This document shows positions 49,430 through 61,700 of a stretch of 64,000 nt of DNA, piece after piece. The position numbers and the translations under genes are program-made. Source of the stretch: Haliaeetus albicilla (lineage: Eukaryota > Chordata > Aves > Accipitriformes > Accipitridae); NCBI RefSeq assembly GCF_947461875.1, contig NC_091493.1:6767201-6831200 (forward strand). Reading direction: 5' to 3'. The notes below the pieces were generated by a model. That model did not search any database and had not been told where the DNA came from. It saw only the letters and a list, made by a program, of their open reading frames with translations. Position 1 is the first letter of the stretch; each line of letters begins with the position of its first letter.

Positions 49430-50184
49430 GGCCCCTGCCAGGCTTTCCCTCTATCTGGCGGCGCAGAGGGGAGCGGAGCAGCCCGGGACTCCCGGCTCGC
49501 CCCCCGCCGTGCGGCTTGGGTCGCTCCCCGCACCGCCCTCTGCTCCGGCTGCTTCTGGACCAGAATCAGGCACTGAGCTCATGCCTGACCCGCCCTTCCT
49601 TTTTCTTCCTTTTTTTTTTTTTTTCGGGTGAACGTGGATGGAATCGTAGCCCTCGTTTGCTGACTCCAGAAGGCCCACGCGAGGGGGAGGGACGGGGAAG
49701 GGCTTTCAAAGGACAGACCCGGCATCGTGGCGGCTTTTCGGGGGACGGAAGGACTTAGGCCACAACCTCGGTTTCGGGTTTCGCAGGCTGCCGCGCTCCA
49801 GCCTGGGCCGCAGCAGGAGGCTCTCGACCCCCGGCTGCCCCGGCCCCGCTCCGAGCCCGCCGCCACACGTGGCCCGCGGCTCCGCCCCCGCGGGACGTGG
49901 CCGCCTCCCCCGCCCCCGCGGGCCGCGCCGCCCCTTCCCGCCGGCGCCCTCCCCCTCGCTCGGCTCTCGGCGGCTCGGCTCGGCTCGGCTCGGCGCGGCG
50001 CGGCCCGGCTCCTCCCCGCTCCGGCAGAGCGCCGCCATGGCCGGCCCCGCGCACCGCGCGCCCGCCCTTATGTAAGCGGCGGCGCGCCATGACCCAGCAG
50101 CGGGGACGCGCCGGGGCCTCCGCGGCGGGCCCAGCTGCCTGCTAGCCCGCGCCGGCCCCACAAAGGGCGGGCGGCGAGCCCGAG

Positions 50185-50226
50185 TCCTCCTCCTCCTCCT
50201 CCTCCTCCTCCTCCGCCGCCGCCGCC
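50185..50226. repeat. (TCC)10 then (GCC)4 trinucleotide repeat
   Basis: Thirty bases of TCC followed by twelve of GCC, inside the CpG island. On the minus strand it would read as Glu codons in one frame, which explains an apparent poly-Glu ORF there. Confidence 0.97.
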
Positions 50227-50389
50227 GGCCCCGCCCCCGGCGCGGTCGCTCGACCCGGAAGCGGCGCGGCGAGAACCATTTTCCTAAGTGAGTTCAAAGG
50301 CGGAGGCGGGCGCGGAGGTCCCCCGGGCCGGGCCGCGGGAGGCCGAGCGAGGTGCATACCGACGGGCGGGGGATCGGCAAGGGGCGGGC

Positions 50390-50403
50390 GGGGGGGGGGG
50401 GGG
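50390..50403. repeat. G14 homopolymer in the CpG island
   Basis: Fourteen G in a row. A second G14 run lies at 50,576-50,589. Both can form G-quadruplexes on the non-template strand. Confidence 0.9.
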
Positions 50404-50626
50404 CGGCAGGGGCGAGGGGAGGAGGGGAGAAACCGACCGCCGCGACGTGGGGGCGGCTTATCTCCGCGGGACAGCCCCCCTTCCCCCACGGACATTTTAA
50501 GTTTCCGAGGGGCGCCTTTGTTTGCCCTCCGAGGCCGCGGGGGCGGAGCGGGGCGCGCCCCCGGCCCCGCGGGGAGGGGGGGGGGGGGGTGTCGTGGCCC
50601 CCGGCCCGGCGGTGCGCGGGGCGGCG

Positions 50627-50634
50627 CACGTGAC
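50627..50634. promoter_or_regulatory. E-box CACGTGAC (USF/TFE-type)
   Basis: CACGTGAC within GCGGCGCACGTGACGGGCGG, next to a GGGCGG box and about 120 bp before the GTGAGT donor at 50,756. Such sites are typical of CpG-island core promoters. Confidence 0.45.
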
Positions 50635-50755
50635 GGGCGGGCTTCCGCGGGCGCGGCGCCGCACGCGGCCGGCGGCGGCTTTGTGCGCGGCCCGGCGGAG
50701 GGCGAGCGGCCCGGCGGAGCGCGAGCGCCACCGAGACGGGCCGCAGGGGGACACC

Positions 50756-50761
50756 GTGAGT
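50756..50761 (+). other. Splice donor (GTGAGT) of a candidate first exon
   Basis: The sequence GACACC|GTGAGTACC matches the donor consensus in the intron part. The candidate exon would lie in the island and end at 50,755; its start is not determinable. The donor at 50,288 (CCTAA|GTGAGTT) is an alternative. Confidence 0.45.
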
Positions 50762-51130
50762 ACCGGGCGCCTCCCTGACCCGGGGGATAATCGATCGAGA
50801 AATCGGGTTTTAAAATTTTTTTTTTTTTTCGCTTTGGTGGAGGTGGGGTTAAATTTCGGTCGTTACCGCCGTCTGCTGAACTGGAAAGGCCCGTTGTCCA
50901 GGCGTTAGCCGTGAGGAGCGCCGCCGTTACAAAGCAGCTGCCATAATCTCCGCAGGGCGCTGCCATGCGGCACCCCCGCCGCCTCCGACGGGGAGGGGGC
51001 CCGGCTGGCCGTGCGTTCTTTCCGCGTCCCGCCGGTTACTTCCTTCTGCCTGCGGGCTCCGACACCCCCCTCCGGGCAGGGCTGAGGGAGTTCCGCCCGC
51101 AGTAATGCCTTGGCTGGAAACGGGCTCTTT

Positions 51131-54119
51131 CGTCGGGAATGCAGGCGAAGTAGTCTGCAAAGGAGAAAACTCGACGCTCGATTTTTTTTTTTTTTAATTT
51201 TTTTTTGCATCAAATCTGCCTTTTTTGTCTTCCGCTCTTTACCACTCGCTAATTCTGCCTTTGAGTGCAAACCATGGCAACAAACAGGCGTTGGAAGAGA
51301 GCTACAGCTATTTTGAATGCTTAAGTGTCATAATGAAAAGGTGCCAGCGTTTGCCCTACTGCAGACTGAACAGCGAGGCTGAGGAGCGATAGGTGGAAAA
51401 GTTTGCCGAATAGCACGTATAAATGAAGTTTACACCAGCTTTTCAATTTTTGTGGTTGAAGGAGGGAGACCCGTGAAGCGTTACACGGTTTAGTTTCTTG
51501 AATAAATTTTTAGCTTTTTAAAAGTCTGTTCTCTTCACGGTATGAATTCCTCTAGAGAGACTTAAAAGAAAAAGGGGGGGAGGACGATGGACATGACACA
51601 AGCGCAGTACCTGTGCCTAGAAAAATGTGCTTTTTGTGGCGTGGGGAGCAGGCTTCAGGCGGGGGGTGCCCAGCTAAGCAGGCTGCGAGCTCCAGTGAGG
51701 CGGATGAGGTCGTGGTACGTGCGGGATGAGCCGGGCGGCAGCTGCGAGCTCAGCTGTAACCCGAGCGTTTGCTGCAATGAGCCTTCTGGGTGTCAGAGCC
51801 TGGCAGCGCCGAGGCTGCAGCAGCCGGCAGTCAGCAGCTCGCAGCCGAGGTGTGGCGGCTCCCGGAGCCCTGGCCAGCGCCAGGGAGCTGCCTGCTCGCA
51901 CGGTGGGGGCGGCTCAACCACCCCTCCGGCTGCTGAATTGCGTTACCCAGAGATAAAAAGGCGCTACGGGCTTGCTCGGTACCGCTTCCTGGGGAAAGCG
52001 GGGCCTGCGGTTGCCATGGGGGCTTGGAAAGGATAAATAAATAGATGAGTTGTGTTACTGGGCGTGCGAAAAAGCAGTCCGTGAGTAATCCCCTGTATTC
52101 GCGAGTATTGGGTGAAGGCCGTCGAATAGTTTTGAGATTGTCTGCTGTGAAGCGATGGTACTTAATGTTTTTGAAAAAGTTGTTTGGATTTCTGGAAGGT
52201 CCAAACCCAGCGTCTCCTCTCGGTCTCAGAGCTGTGCCGGATACCTCCCGTAGGCAGGTTATTTCTTGCATGAACTGGGGTAAAATCACGGGGAGATGGG
52301 GCGGGGGGACACACAGAGTAAGAAATATGTTTTATTCAGTATCGGGCAACTTGGTGGCAAAGCAACCAACGCGTGTGTGTGTGGTTTTCATAGAGCTCCC
52401 TTTGGCCAAGCGGGGGAAATTTGGTGGAAAAAAAGTGGGATTTTTTTTTTTTTAACTAGCTGCTTAGAAGAGTGCTGAAGTCAGATGTCACTTAAAATTG
52501 AGTGCTTGAGTCCTTTGCTTAATTGTGGTCTTTGGGGAACTGGGTTCATGTAGATGGTAAAAGGAAGTGTTATGCAAGTTTGAAAGGGAGATTTTTGTTT
52601 GAAAAGGTTGTTTTTCCTGGTTTCAGCCAGTATGCTTGATTCTCCCTAGTTGTCCTCCACGTTGGGAATGGAAAGAGCGTCTTCCGCTGAAAGTCTGCAA
52701 GGAGCTCGTTGGACCTTCTTACATCTATTTTCGTGTCGTTACATGCCTTGCATGCTTGCCTCTAGTAGCTGACTCTTGCCTGCTGTGCTCCTAGTCTGTT
52801 TTTCTTTGTGCATATGTGATGCATGGTGTGAAGTTTGGTCATGTCTTCCGTCTTAAAGATTTTTTTCAAATCCCTAACCCGTCCTGGCTTGGCTATCTCC
52901 TTGGTGGCCTGCCTGTCTCCTGGAGCTGATGGGAGTCTGGACTTTGCCTTCTCAGGAAGGCCTGCTTTTATTGAAGGGTGGGGTTTTGTTGTTCTTTGAT
53001 AGTGGGAACGTTTTCTAATAGTGTCTGAAAAATCTCAAGTTGTGTGCAGCTGAGTGGCTATCGGTGTACAAGGAGGTGTGTGACATGGTGTAGTTTTGCT
53101 TTATTTATTTACATATTTTTTTCTCTGTGCTTGTGGGATAGCCTGCATCCTCCACATGTGTATTTTGGGGGCGTTGGCCTGTCTGGAGGCTTAGATCTAT
53201 GAAAGCAAGTGAGAAGGCATTACGTTTCTCTTCTCAGAATAATCACGCTCGCAGATCTATATTTGGAACTAGTGCTTTTAATACCAGCAGTAAGATAAAC
53301 TCGTGGCTCACACATACCTTAATCTGCTGTGTTGTCTGAATCCTGAATGATGACTGCAAGCCGCATTCCACACGGTTTCGTTTTAGCTAATGATGTGGTA
53401 TGTCCTGTTGTTCCGTAGTCAGAAACACATTTCTTGACCAGAATAATAGCACAGAAAGTTAGAAAGGAGCCAGCAATGGAAAATGTAGAACAGTATACGT
53501 GAAGGTGCGGGGGCAAATTAAGAACTGAAAGACTACAGCGTTGACTTTTTTAAAGAAAAGTTTGTCTGCTTGTGAGTTTATACACTCAACGCTTTGCAGT
53601 TTCATGATGTGAACTCCACCCTCTCTTAACTCGAACCATTAGCAATACAAGATCCATTATAGAAAAGTGATGCAAGAGCAAAGGCCCTTTCTTAACTATT
53701 AGAGGTTAAATAATTATTTACTATTCAGACTCTGTAGTTAGCATATTATCATATTCTCCTGCCCCTTCAGCCCTTTCATCTTGTTACCCTGTTGTTGAGA
53801 TGGCTGACTGGCTGATAGGGTTTTGGTTTGGGTTTTTTTTTTTTTTTTCTTTGCTTGCGGGAGAAAGGGTAACAGCTGAAGTGAAACCTTAAATAAAATG
53901 GAAACAGGAATGCGGTACATTAAATCTGAGCATTTGTAGAGTTGGATACGTTTATTAGAAAGTATAATGTATCCCCAATGAAGTATTCTCTCATTTGTTT
54001 AGTAAGTGTCAAAGCTGAAGCTCCAGAGAGACTTGGGTTATATTTAGCCTAATCGCAAGGCAGCACCTTTGTAAAGTAGGTAATGAAATCTGATAAAACC
54101 TTGAGTGCATCTCTTAGGA
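51131..54119. other. Intron-like DNA between island and coding exon
   Basis: No coding exon is recognised. The first part is still rather GC-rich and includes a 149-codon ATG ORF (51,587-52,036) with many Cys, which I do not trust as a gene. Confidence 0.5.
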
Positions 54120-54300
54120 GGTGCCTGCAGACTGGCTGAGGGCAGGTCACTGACTCTGCTGCTGCCCTGCTTGGGTGGCTTTTGTCAAGATATGGGATTG
54201 CTTTGTGCCTCAGTTTCCATACCTGAAAATAGGTGGCAGTGATCCTGCCCTCCTCTTGTAAGTACTTGGGGTCTGTTGCTGCGGGGTGTTGCACGTGAGC
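54120..54300 (+). mobile_element. MIR / CORE-SINE type ancient SINE
   Basis: The block TTTGTGCCTCAGTTTCCATA at about 54,203-54,222 is the hallmark of the MIR body. It is followed by ACCTGAAAATAGGTGGCAG in place of the usual control-like continuation, and preceded by GGCAGGTCACTGACTCTG. MIR-type CORE-SINEs are ancient in amniotes and survive as diverged relics in bird genomes. The edges are approximate. Confidence 0.6.
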
Positions 54301-54935
54301 CAGTGATGTCCTGTTGGAATAGCAGCGTCTTACAGGTGTTGGTGTAGCATTTGCACAACGCTTCATGTGGTTTGACCTGCCCTTGTTTCTCCTCTTTGTC
54401 TTTTCTTCCTGCATTTTAAATTTAGAATCAGTCTCAACGGGCTTTATTCTTTTCCTGTTTTCCCTCGTTACTATTTTTTTTTTTGTCCTGTAGAGTAACT
54501 TTCCTCTGTTTTTTTCTGTTCCTCCATGTTTTTTTCCTTTATATCCTGCATGTTCTTTCTGCCCGTCGTTCCTTTTGTTCACCCGTGCCTTCCTTTTGCT
54601 GTTCCTGTCAGTCTTCGGGGCGGCATTTTCTCTCCCCTCCATCCGCTGGGATTTCCTTTTCACCTGACTCATCCCCTCTCTGTACATCCCCCGCTCAGTC
54701 ATGCTCTCCTTGCGCTTCTGTTCCAGGAAACGCAGCCAGCAGGGAAGGGGACTGACCTCCTGCTCGTCCCCTCTTGGGGGAGACCCACTGAAGTCACGGC
54801 TCCCTCCTCACTTGCCTGCCGCATCCCGCTGCGCCTGGACGAGGCAGGGCGTTTGGGGCAAAGACTGTAGAGGGGCGTGGAGGAGCCCGTTATTCCCCGC
54901 TCCCCTTTCTTTCTCTGTGCTGGGCTTTCGCAGCG

Positions 54936-54997
54936 GGGGCCGGGAGGTTTCCTGCTTCCCCAGCACATGGTGGGGAAGCAGGAAACCTCCCGGCCCC
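54936..54997. repeat. Perfect inverted repeat: 27-bp stem, 8-base loop
   Basis: The left arm 54,936-54,962 (starting GGGGCCGGGAGG) is an exact reverse complement of the right arm 54,971-54,997. The loop is GCACATGG. The total length of 62 bases is similar to a pre-miRNA but without mismatches. It lies in the putative first intron, about 600 bp before the coding exon. Confidence 0.97.
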
Positions 54998-55591
54998 TGC
55001 AAAAGCCCCGGGACCAGGCACTGCCTTCTCCCAAGCCCTTGCGCCGGAGCAGCCGGTTGCTGCAGGGAGGAGCAGCTGCGGGGGCGGCAGGCAGAAGAGT
55101 CAGAACAGTTGCAGAGCCAGGCAGGGAAATGAGATGGTTGACTCGGAGGCAAGGTGAATGATTTCAGAACAGGACGGGGGGGGGAGCATTTTCACGTCTG
55201 CAGTCTGTTTCCACTTCAGCGTCCTTAGTGTAATTACCACTGCGCTAGCTAGTCCTGCAGGCAGAAGGAGAGGACCTACGTGCTAAGCTGTATGTTTAAG
55301 ATATAATCGTGCTCCTGTACTTTGAGCTTCTGTGGTAAACACTCTTGCTCAAGCACAATAAGGGAAAGGAAGAATGTATGGTGTAGTTCCCTTTTCTAGC
55401 TGGTTTTCCACCAGCGGCACAAAGGAAAAAATTACAAAACACAAAATCCTTCTTTCTCGTATAATCAGTAATTGTTATTCTGTTTTAACTTGTTTTGATG
55501 GAAGAATTGCGTCAGTGTTTATACAGTCCTGGGGGTTTGATATGCTGAGCTTTTTTAAATTGGTTAATTGTCTTTTCTTTTTTTCCAATAG

Positions 55592-55705
55592 ACATTCAAG
55601 CCCTTGGTTGGAAAAAGTGTATACAATTCAATTACTGCAGTCGAATTCCTTGTGGACAAACAGCTGGATTTTATAACTGAAGATAGTGCCTTTCAGCCCT
55701 ATCAG
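55592..55705 (+). CDS. JMJD1C: Coding exon of a KDM3/JMJD1-family demethylase, most like JMJD1C
   Basis: This 114-bp open segment is flanked by a pyrimidine-rich tract with acceptor TTTTCCAATAG and by donor GTAAGG. It encodes 38 residues in phase 0 on both sides, starting TFKPLVGKSV and ending in a SAFQPYQ motif. The N-terminal region of KDM3 proteins has a similar block (WPALTF.PLV...VEFLVD..L.FL), and JMJD1C is the closest in my memory. It belongs to the N-terminal part of the protein, far from the catalytic JmjC domain, and acts in the nucleus on chromatin. By the human gene it would be about the third exon. The exon before it (with the VEFDD-type block) was not found in this window, and nor was the next one. 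The alternative is another KDM3 paralogue. Confidence 0.75.
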
Positions 55706-58700
55706 GTAAGGAATTTGGTTAGCGTATAAGTACTGTCCATTTAGCTTAGTTAAAATCCATGTGTTTATTATTTTTAAGTGCATTTTACAGTCAAGTTCTG
55801 TGTTACAGGAACAATTTCCTGTTGATAATTGGCAGACATTGTTCCTCATTTTGTGAAAGATTATATTGGATACTGTATCTGATTCTAGTGAATCTGATCA
55901 TATCAAGGAGTACTATGTGACTAATGTTATTGAACCACCTTTAAGTAAAATACCCGACCCCTTTAAAGGTTAATCCATACCATTAATTGTAGAGCAGATA
56001 AAAGATAGTATCTATCCTTCTGAAGCTGGGCTTTCATTTCTAGGTCTTTGCACTACTACAGTGATATCAGACTTACTGTTTTTTTGAGAATGAATAGCAG
56101 AAAATGTTAATTTTTTAAACAGAAAATATACTTTCTCTTGCTGTTTTTTCTAAGCCTGCTAAAATTTCCAGTATTATTGATTTTAATGCCGCCTTCATTA
56201 ATTAGAAACACATTAATATATTAATGTCTGTTTATTTAATGAACAAGAGAAATGATGTTCCTCCCCTCTTCAGAAGAAGGTCTAAAAATCTCTTCTATGA
56301 CAAATAGAAAAACCTTTGATACTTCAACTTGCGCTGAACTGATTGCAATTAGAATAGCCATAAATTCTTTCTTACGGCTGGGATGGTACACTGCAGTGAT
56401 ACAGAAATAGTACTTTGAGACTTGGAATAACAGATGGCCCTGAATAAATGCTATGTAATTTTGTCCTGACACCCCTTCTTCCCTCCTGCTTCACCAAGAT
56501 GGGTTTTTTTTTTTTCCCAATACCAAATATAGAGCTACAAAAGGAGAAGCGACCAAGAGAGAATCCTGAGGAAGGGAGAGGGAGGTTCAGTTCGAGGAAG
56601 GGCTGGTGCTTTTTCTGTGTCTGTGGTAGAGAAGCTAAACGAGTTCAACGCTTCTTGTCAGGGTGAGGTTACGTGTCATGACTTGAGCTGCTCAAACAGC
56701 TTGGCTCTGCTGCAAAGGACAGTTCCCACTATCAGACCCCATGCTAGTGCCTTCAGCCTTCTAAATCAGCACAGCCTTGATTTTCAAAAACCAGGGTGGG
56801 GGTGGAAGCCTGTGGTGTTAGTGAGCTGAGCTGGATTAGCCCAGGGTGCACCAAGTGCTGTGGCTTCCTCTAGGGAGGGGGTCAGGATGACGCAAAGTGG
56901 AGTGGGATATCCTCCTTTGGCAGCAGCGACCTCTTAAATCAGCTGAGCCGTGAAGTGTAAATTCACCCTCAGAGTCCAGCCGCAATCATCCAGATTCATT
57001 TCACAAAGCAAATACTTGGGCTAGCATCTGTCCTTTGCCTGAAATCTGTCAAGATCATGTCTCTGATGATGTTCATTCCAGTAACAGTCATCAATCTCCT
57101 TTTGGCAGTGGATCATTTCTTACCAGATGAGCAGAGCAAAACAAATTGAATATATGAGAAGGACAGCCTTTTGTAAAACAATCCTATTGCCAGGCCTGGC
57201 TGGCAGTTAATATAACGATGCTGTATGCGTTTCAGGTCCTTCACTTCAAGCAGTATTTACTGATACAGTGTTGGACACAGAAACACCTTGATTTGCGAAG
57301 GTGCATACAAATTGAAGGTGTCATTTTTGCAAATGTGTCATATGAACAGCTGGCTTTATAATATCTTGGTAGATAATACTGTAATTAACAGCATTAGCAA
57401 CTTCAGTTTTAAAAGAGGTGTTGAGCAAAAACTGGTACAAAGCAGTTCCAGATATAACCTTGGTCTCCCTAACTCTTGGCCTCAATTTTTGACATGTAGA
57501 GGGCAACTCTGTGAGAGGCCAGGTTGTTTCCCCCTCTCATGGAGCAAACAGCTGCCTATTAAAGCCTGGGATCGAGGCTACTGATCTGTATCAATCATAA
57601 GTAGTTTGGTCACAAGAGATACCTAAATTGTTTGTCTGTTTTAACATTACAAGATGGTTGCTGACGGAGATTCATCTTAAGTACTAAGGCATCCAGAATT
57701 TGCATCTTAACTGGGAATTGCTCAGATATGGAATGTAGAAATGTAAAATAATATTGAGCTTGCTGGTGAATACTGCAAATATTTCTTTATTTGAATGATT
57801 ATAAGAAGTTTTAGAAATTACTTTTGTAAGCACATCTCTCTGCAGGGCTAGCAATGTCTCATTGCTAAGTTTTACAAGTTAACTGTACAGATAAGAGCTT
57901 TACTGAATGATAACGTCTTTAAGAGAACAGAAAACTATTCTGACTTATGTACCAGCATTGTGTTAGACAGAAATGTTAACTTGATCATTATGAGACTGTT
58001 TTCTCCTGAAAGATACCTGAAGCAGGAGGATTGTCTCTATTCTTTTGTTTGTCTTGTTATTTTTTGTTAATGCTGGAAATCGCATTCCTAGCCTTCAGTC
58101 ACTTAATGTAGGGTAGTTTTTACTTGCCCCTTTTTTCTGGAAGGCCTTCCTTTTCTTTGCCATGAAAACAGGCCCTAGATAAATCTTTGGTAAACTTCCT
58201 GTGAAAATCTGCTATTCTAAAAAGAAGAAAAAATGGCCTTTTTGCTCCCTTATTTGGTCTGGAATACTGTTAACCTGCTTTTGAGCAGAATACATAACCG
58301 AGGAACCATTCTTTGCAGAGATGAATTAACTCTGAGTCTTTCTAAATATGTTTAGTTTTTCGTTTCAGCTCTCATGGCTGCACTTTTTCAATATGAAGTC
58401 CTTAGAGACCATGGTGATCTAAACGCTTTTCTATTGCGTTTTGCTTTTAGTGCCTAAAATTCCAGTACCTTTCTGCCAAAACAAACAAAGTTTGAATTTG
58501 TGTGGGAAGACTCCATTTCACTTCAGATACAATTCTTAACTACTGAGTAATTTTTCCCATCATTGTGTATGCTTGTAATACTAGTAATGGGCAGCAGACG
58601 AGGGTTTGGTATGAATTCTGCTCAGATCAGTTCTGATCAAAAGATGCAGTGCTGTTTAACGTAACTTTTGGGCTAAAGGGCTTCATGAATAAGGTAGTGC

Positions 58701-61700
58701 TGTCCAGTTTACAGGTGACAACTGCTCAAGGCAAAGAAAACAGCGCATTTGGCATCCTTTTAGTGTTGGCAGGAAAAACAAAGTTTGAGTAGGCAAAGAA
58801 CTTAAATTACCGTCGTTACCAGAAGCGGTTCTTCCAGAACAAGAGTAAAGAGACTTTGGCAAGACTCGCTGGGGAATCGTGAACGATGGATTCCCATGCC
58901 ACGTCTGCTCTTTTAATAAACAAACATGTTTCGGTTGTTAAGAGATTGAACAACCTTCGTAAGAGCTAGATGAATATCGTTATTAAAAGTAGAGTATGCA
59001 GCTGCGCTATACTAGCCTTTTTCCATTTTTTCGTATCTTCAGAAGGTTTTCTACAGCAAGTATTACACTTGCCAGTGAATTTGTTCTTTACAGCTAAATG
59101 CATTATGTGACTTTTCCTTTCCCTTATATGTGCACTGCTTTGAATCCTGCCCTTCTCCAGAAAAAATCCTTGGATTCTGTATGTGTAGTGCCTTTAACAC
59201 CAACCTACAGCTTGTCTCTGGTGGCTTTTATCTCTGTTGCTTCATAGAGGCTACAGACGGTATTATTCTCTACGTGAAACTTGTGTGTGACTGAGAGTGA
59301 CTCATTCATTAACCTGGGATGGTCAGACCATTTAGTCATGTAGTTCTTTTATGGTGGTGACAAGGGGATCTTGAGGAGAAAGCAGATACGAACGTTTGCT
59401 GTGGTACTTCGCTTAGCAATGAAATGGAAATTCTGTTCCTTTGCAGGAAGTGATAGACATAAAATTTACAACAAGCATTTTCTATGTCAAACTAGTATCT
59501 GTAGGAAATGCAGTCTTGAAATGTGATGTGTAAGTCAGGTCCTTAATATCTTTCTACTTTGCATTCACAATATATCATGTATCTTTTGTGATTAAGTAAA
59601 AATTGACATAGTGGGTTTTACAGTGGCCTTTGCTATAGATTGAAAATGAACACACTTTCAAACACTTTTGTTATTAAAATATTTTAAGCAAAACTATAGT
59701 AAGCCTACACAAATACAAGTGTGACCTAAATCAGGTAATAAGAACTGAAATGGTTTCCTGTAATAATAAGTTACTCGTACTATTCTGTGACAGCTATGTG
59801 TTTGTTATGATACACTTAGTAAGTTAAGCAGCACCAAAGCTGATCATGCCTTCATTTGTTTAAGCATTGTAGTTTACTTGAAGGACTATAGATGGGGATG
59901 TGAAGCATTAAAGCTCAGCATATGGTGTGTGTGACCTCATCAGTGTGGTGGTTTTGTCTGGGTGGTGTTTGGCAGTACCCATCACGGGCGCTATTGGGCT
60001 GAAGTGTGTGATTCTGCTGTTACTGGCTGAAGCAGCTGGAGTCAACTGCATTATACTTTGGACAAGCAAGTAAAGAATAACAAAAAGTGGTTTATATCGT
60101 GTTTTTCTGTAATAAAATACACTTGTGGAAAGACCCGGAAAGACTGCTATGCCCAAGCAGTCAGTGCATTTCAGCTGTGTCTGGGTTGGGCAGAGTAGGG
60201 TGCATGATAGATTATATGTTTCCAAATTTATAGACTGTATATACACACACGCATTTTGTATGTGTTAATATATTTCCAAAGGATTTGTGAGCAAACAGCA
60301 CTGGAACAAATGTGCACAGCTGAGACAGGGCAAAGAATTCAAATTAGGTTCCTTCACAATCATTAAACTTCCTGCAGAGGGTATTTCACCACTCAAGGAA
60401 GAGGAAGTGGAAGGATGTGCACATAGTCTCTTCAAAAATTTCTCCTGTGTATTGGGTTAAATAAAACAAACACCAAAACAAACAATAAACCACCAAACAA
60501 CAACAAAAAAACCTGCTGAGAATGAATCAAGAACACACTTCAGTTCTGTACAGTGGAATCTCTCTTCAAGCAGCCCTACTTATGCACATTCTCCTTCAGA
60601 ACAATTTTTTTTAAATTTATTTTTAAGACAATCCTGGTTGTCTTAGTGTTTCAAAATGGTGATGTCTGCCTGTCTACCTCTGTGCTGAAGGTTGCAGATG
60701 TAAAGATAGAGCCCTGAGAAATCCCCTGTGGGAGGTGTCACAGTGATAGGCGTGTGTACTTTGCTCTTCTGAGGGCTGACAGGTCAAATGTCTTAACGCA
60801 CCTTAAAGATTGCTGAAGTAATAATAATAAACTTTCTCACTAATTGTGAAATAGGTACCTCTGATTCAGGATCTAATACTATGCTAATCTTACTTGATCT
60901 ATTAGAAATTCAAGTTTTATATGCCGTCTAGTAAGGCTTGAGAAAAGGGGGTTGTGCAACTCTGATACTCTCCTTGTCTGTTTATTATGGGCAGACATTG
61001 GGTATTTCGGGCCTGGATGCTTTGGGGTTTTGTGACTTGTTTGCTCATAAGAGCACGCCAGTCATGTAGCAGGGCTTGTGTAGTAATGATGTGTGCACAT
61101 AAAAAATTCTTCAAACATCTTGAAACAGGGATAAAGTAATATTTTTCTGTCTGTGTTTTAAGCACCCCATAATCATATGTGCACTCGTCTTTCAGACTTC
61201 TCTTACTTTAAACTTCAGGCTTAAAAATAGCTACTGCAGCTGAAAATTGCGTTTCCCATAAACTTGTACCTCCACTGACCAGGCAGGAGCTTTTGGGTCG
61301 GTCCCACCCTTTGAGGTTGTCAGAAGCAGCTTGGGAACCCCCGGTGCCAGCCAGCTGGTATCTGTGGCCATCATGTGCTCCCCTCGGCTTTCGTTTCCTC
61401 CACGGGTGACAGGCGCACACAACTTTCTGCATCTTTAACTCTTCTCAGCGTTGTGTTTAAGAGCTGTCTCTGTTCTTTCCCATGTCTCTGGTGTCTGGAC
61501 CACCCGTAAGCAGTCCAGCTGGCTTCTCTGGCAGTGTTGTAAAGAGCGATGGTCTAAACAGCTTGTTACTGACACATTTATGTTTAAGTGTGTGGTTCCA
61601 GCGTGAGGGGAAGCAAAAGGCTGCGTCCAGCTAGAAGGGGGTCAGATGACTCATACCAGTCCTCGCTCCCAGTTACACGTGTGGGACAGAAGAGTTTCAC

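Larger units (their letters stand above)
49430..51130 (+). promoter_or_regulatory. CpG island promoter, probable first exon(s) of the JMJD1C-like gene
   Basis: A dense CpG island of about 1.7 kb. It has many GGGCGG/CCGCCC Sp1-type boxes, a CACGTGAC E-box and several strong splice donors: GTAAGC after CCCTTAT at about 50,072, GTGAGT at 50,288 and GTGAGT at 50,756. No TATA box is evident, as is usual for housekeeping promoters. A coding exon of the same strand starts 4.8 kb downstream. None of the short frames here resembles the known KDM3 N-terminus, so the first exon may be non-coding. A GCCGCCATGG strong start context at 50,034 opens only a 12-codon ORF. Divergent transcription to the left is also possible. 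Confidence 0.7.

Noticed and set aside
50142..50966. 274-codon minus-strand ORF across the CpG island
   Set aside because: GC-rich DNA has few stops. The product is Pro/Arg/Gly-rich with a poly-Glu tract that comes from the (TCC)n repeat. It is treated as non-coding, though divergent transcription is possible.
54049..54702. 217-codon minus-strand ORF, very rich in Lys, Arg and Glu
   Set aside because: It is the antisense of a pyrimidine-rich intron stretch and overlaps a MIR relic. Its composition follows from strand bias, and no domain is seen.
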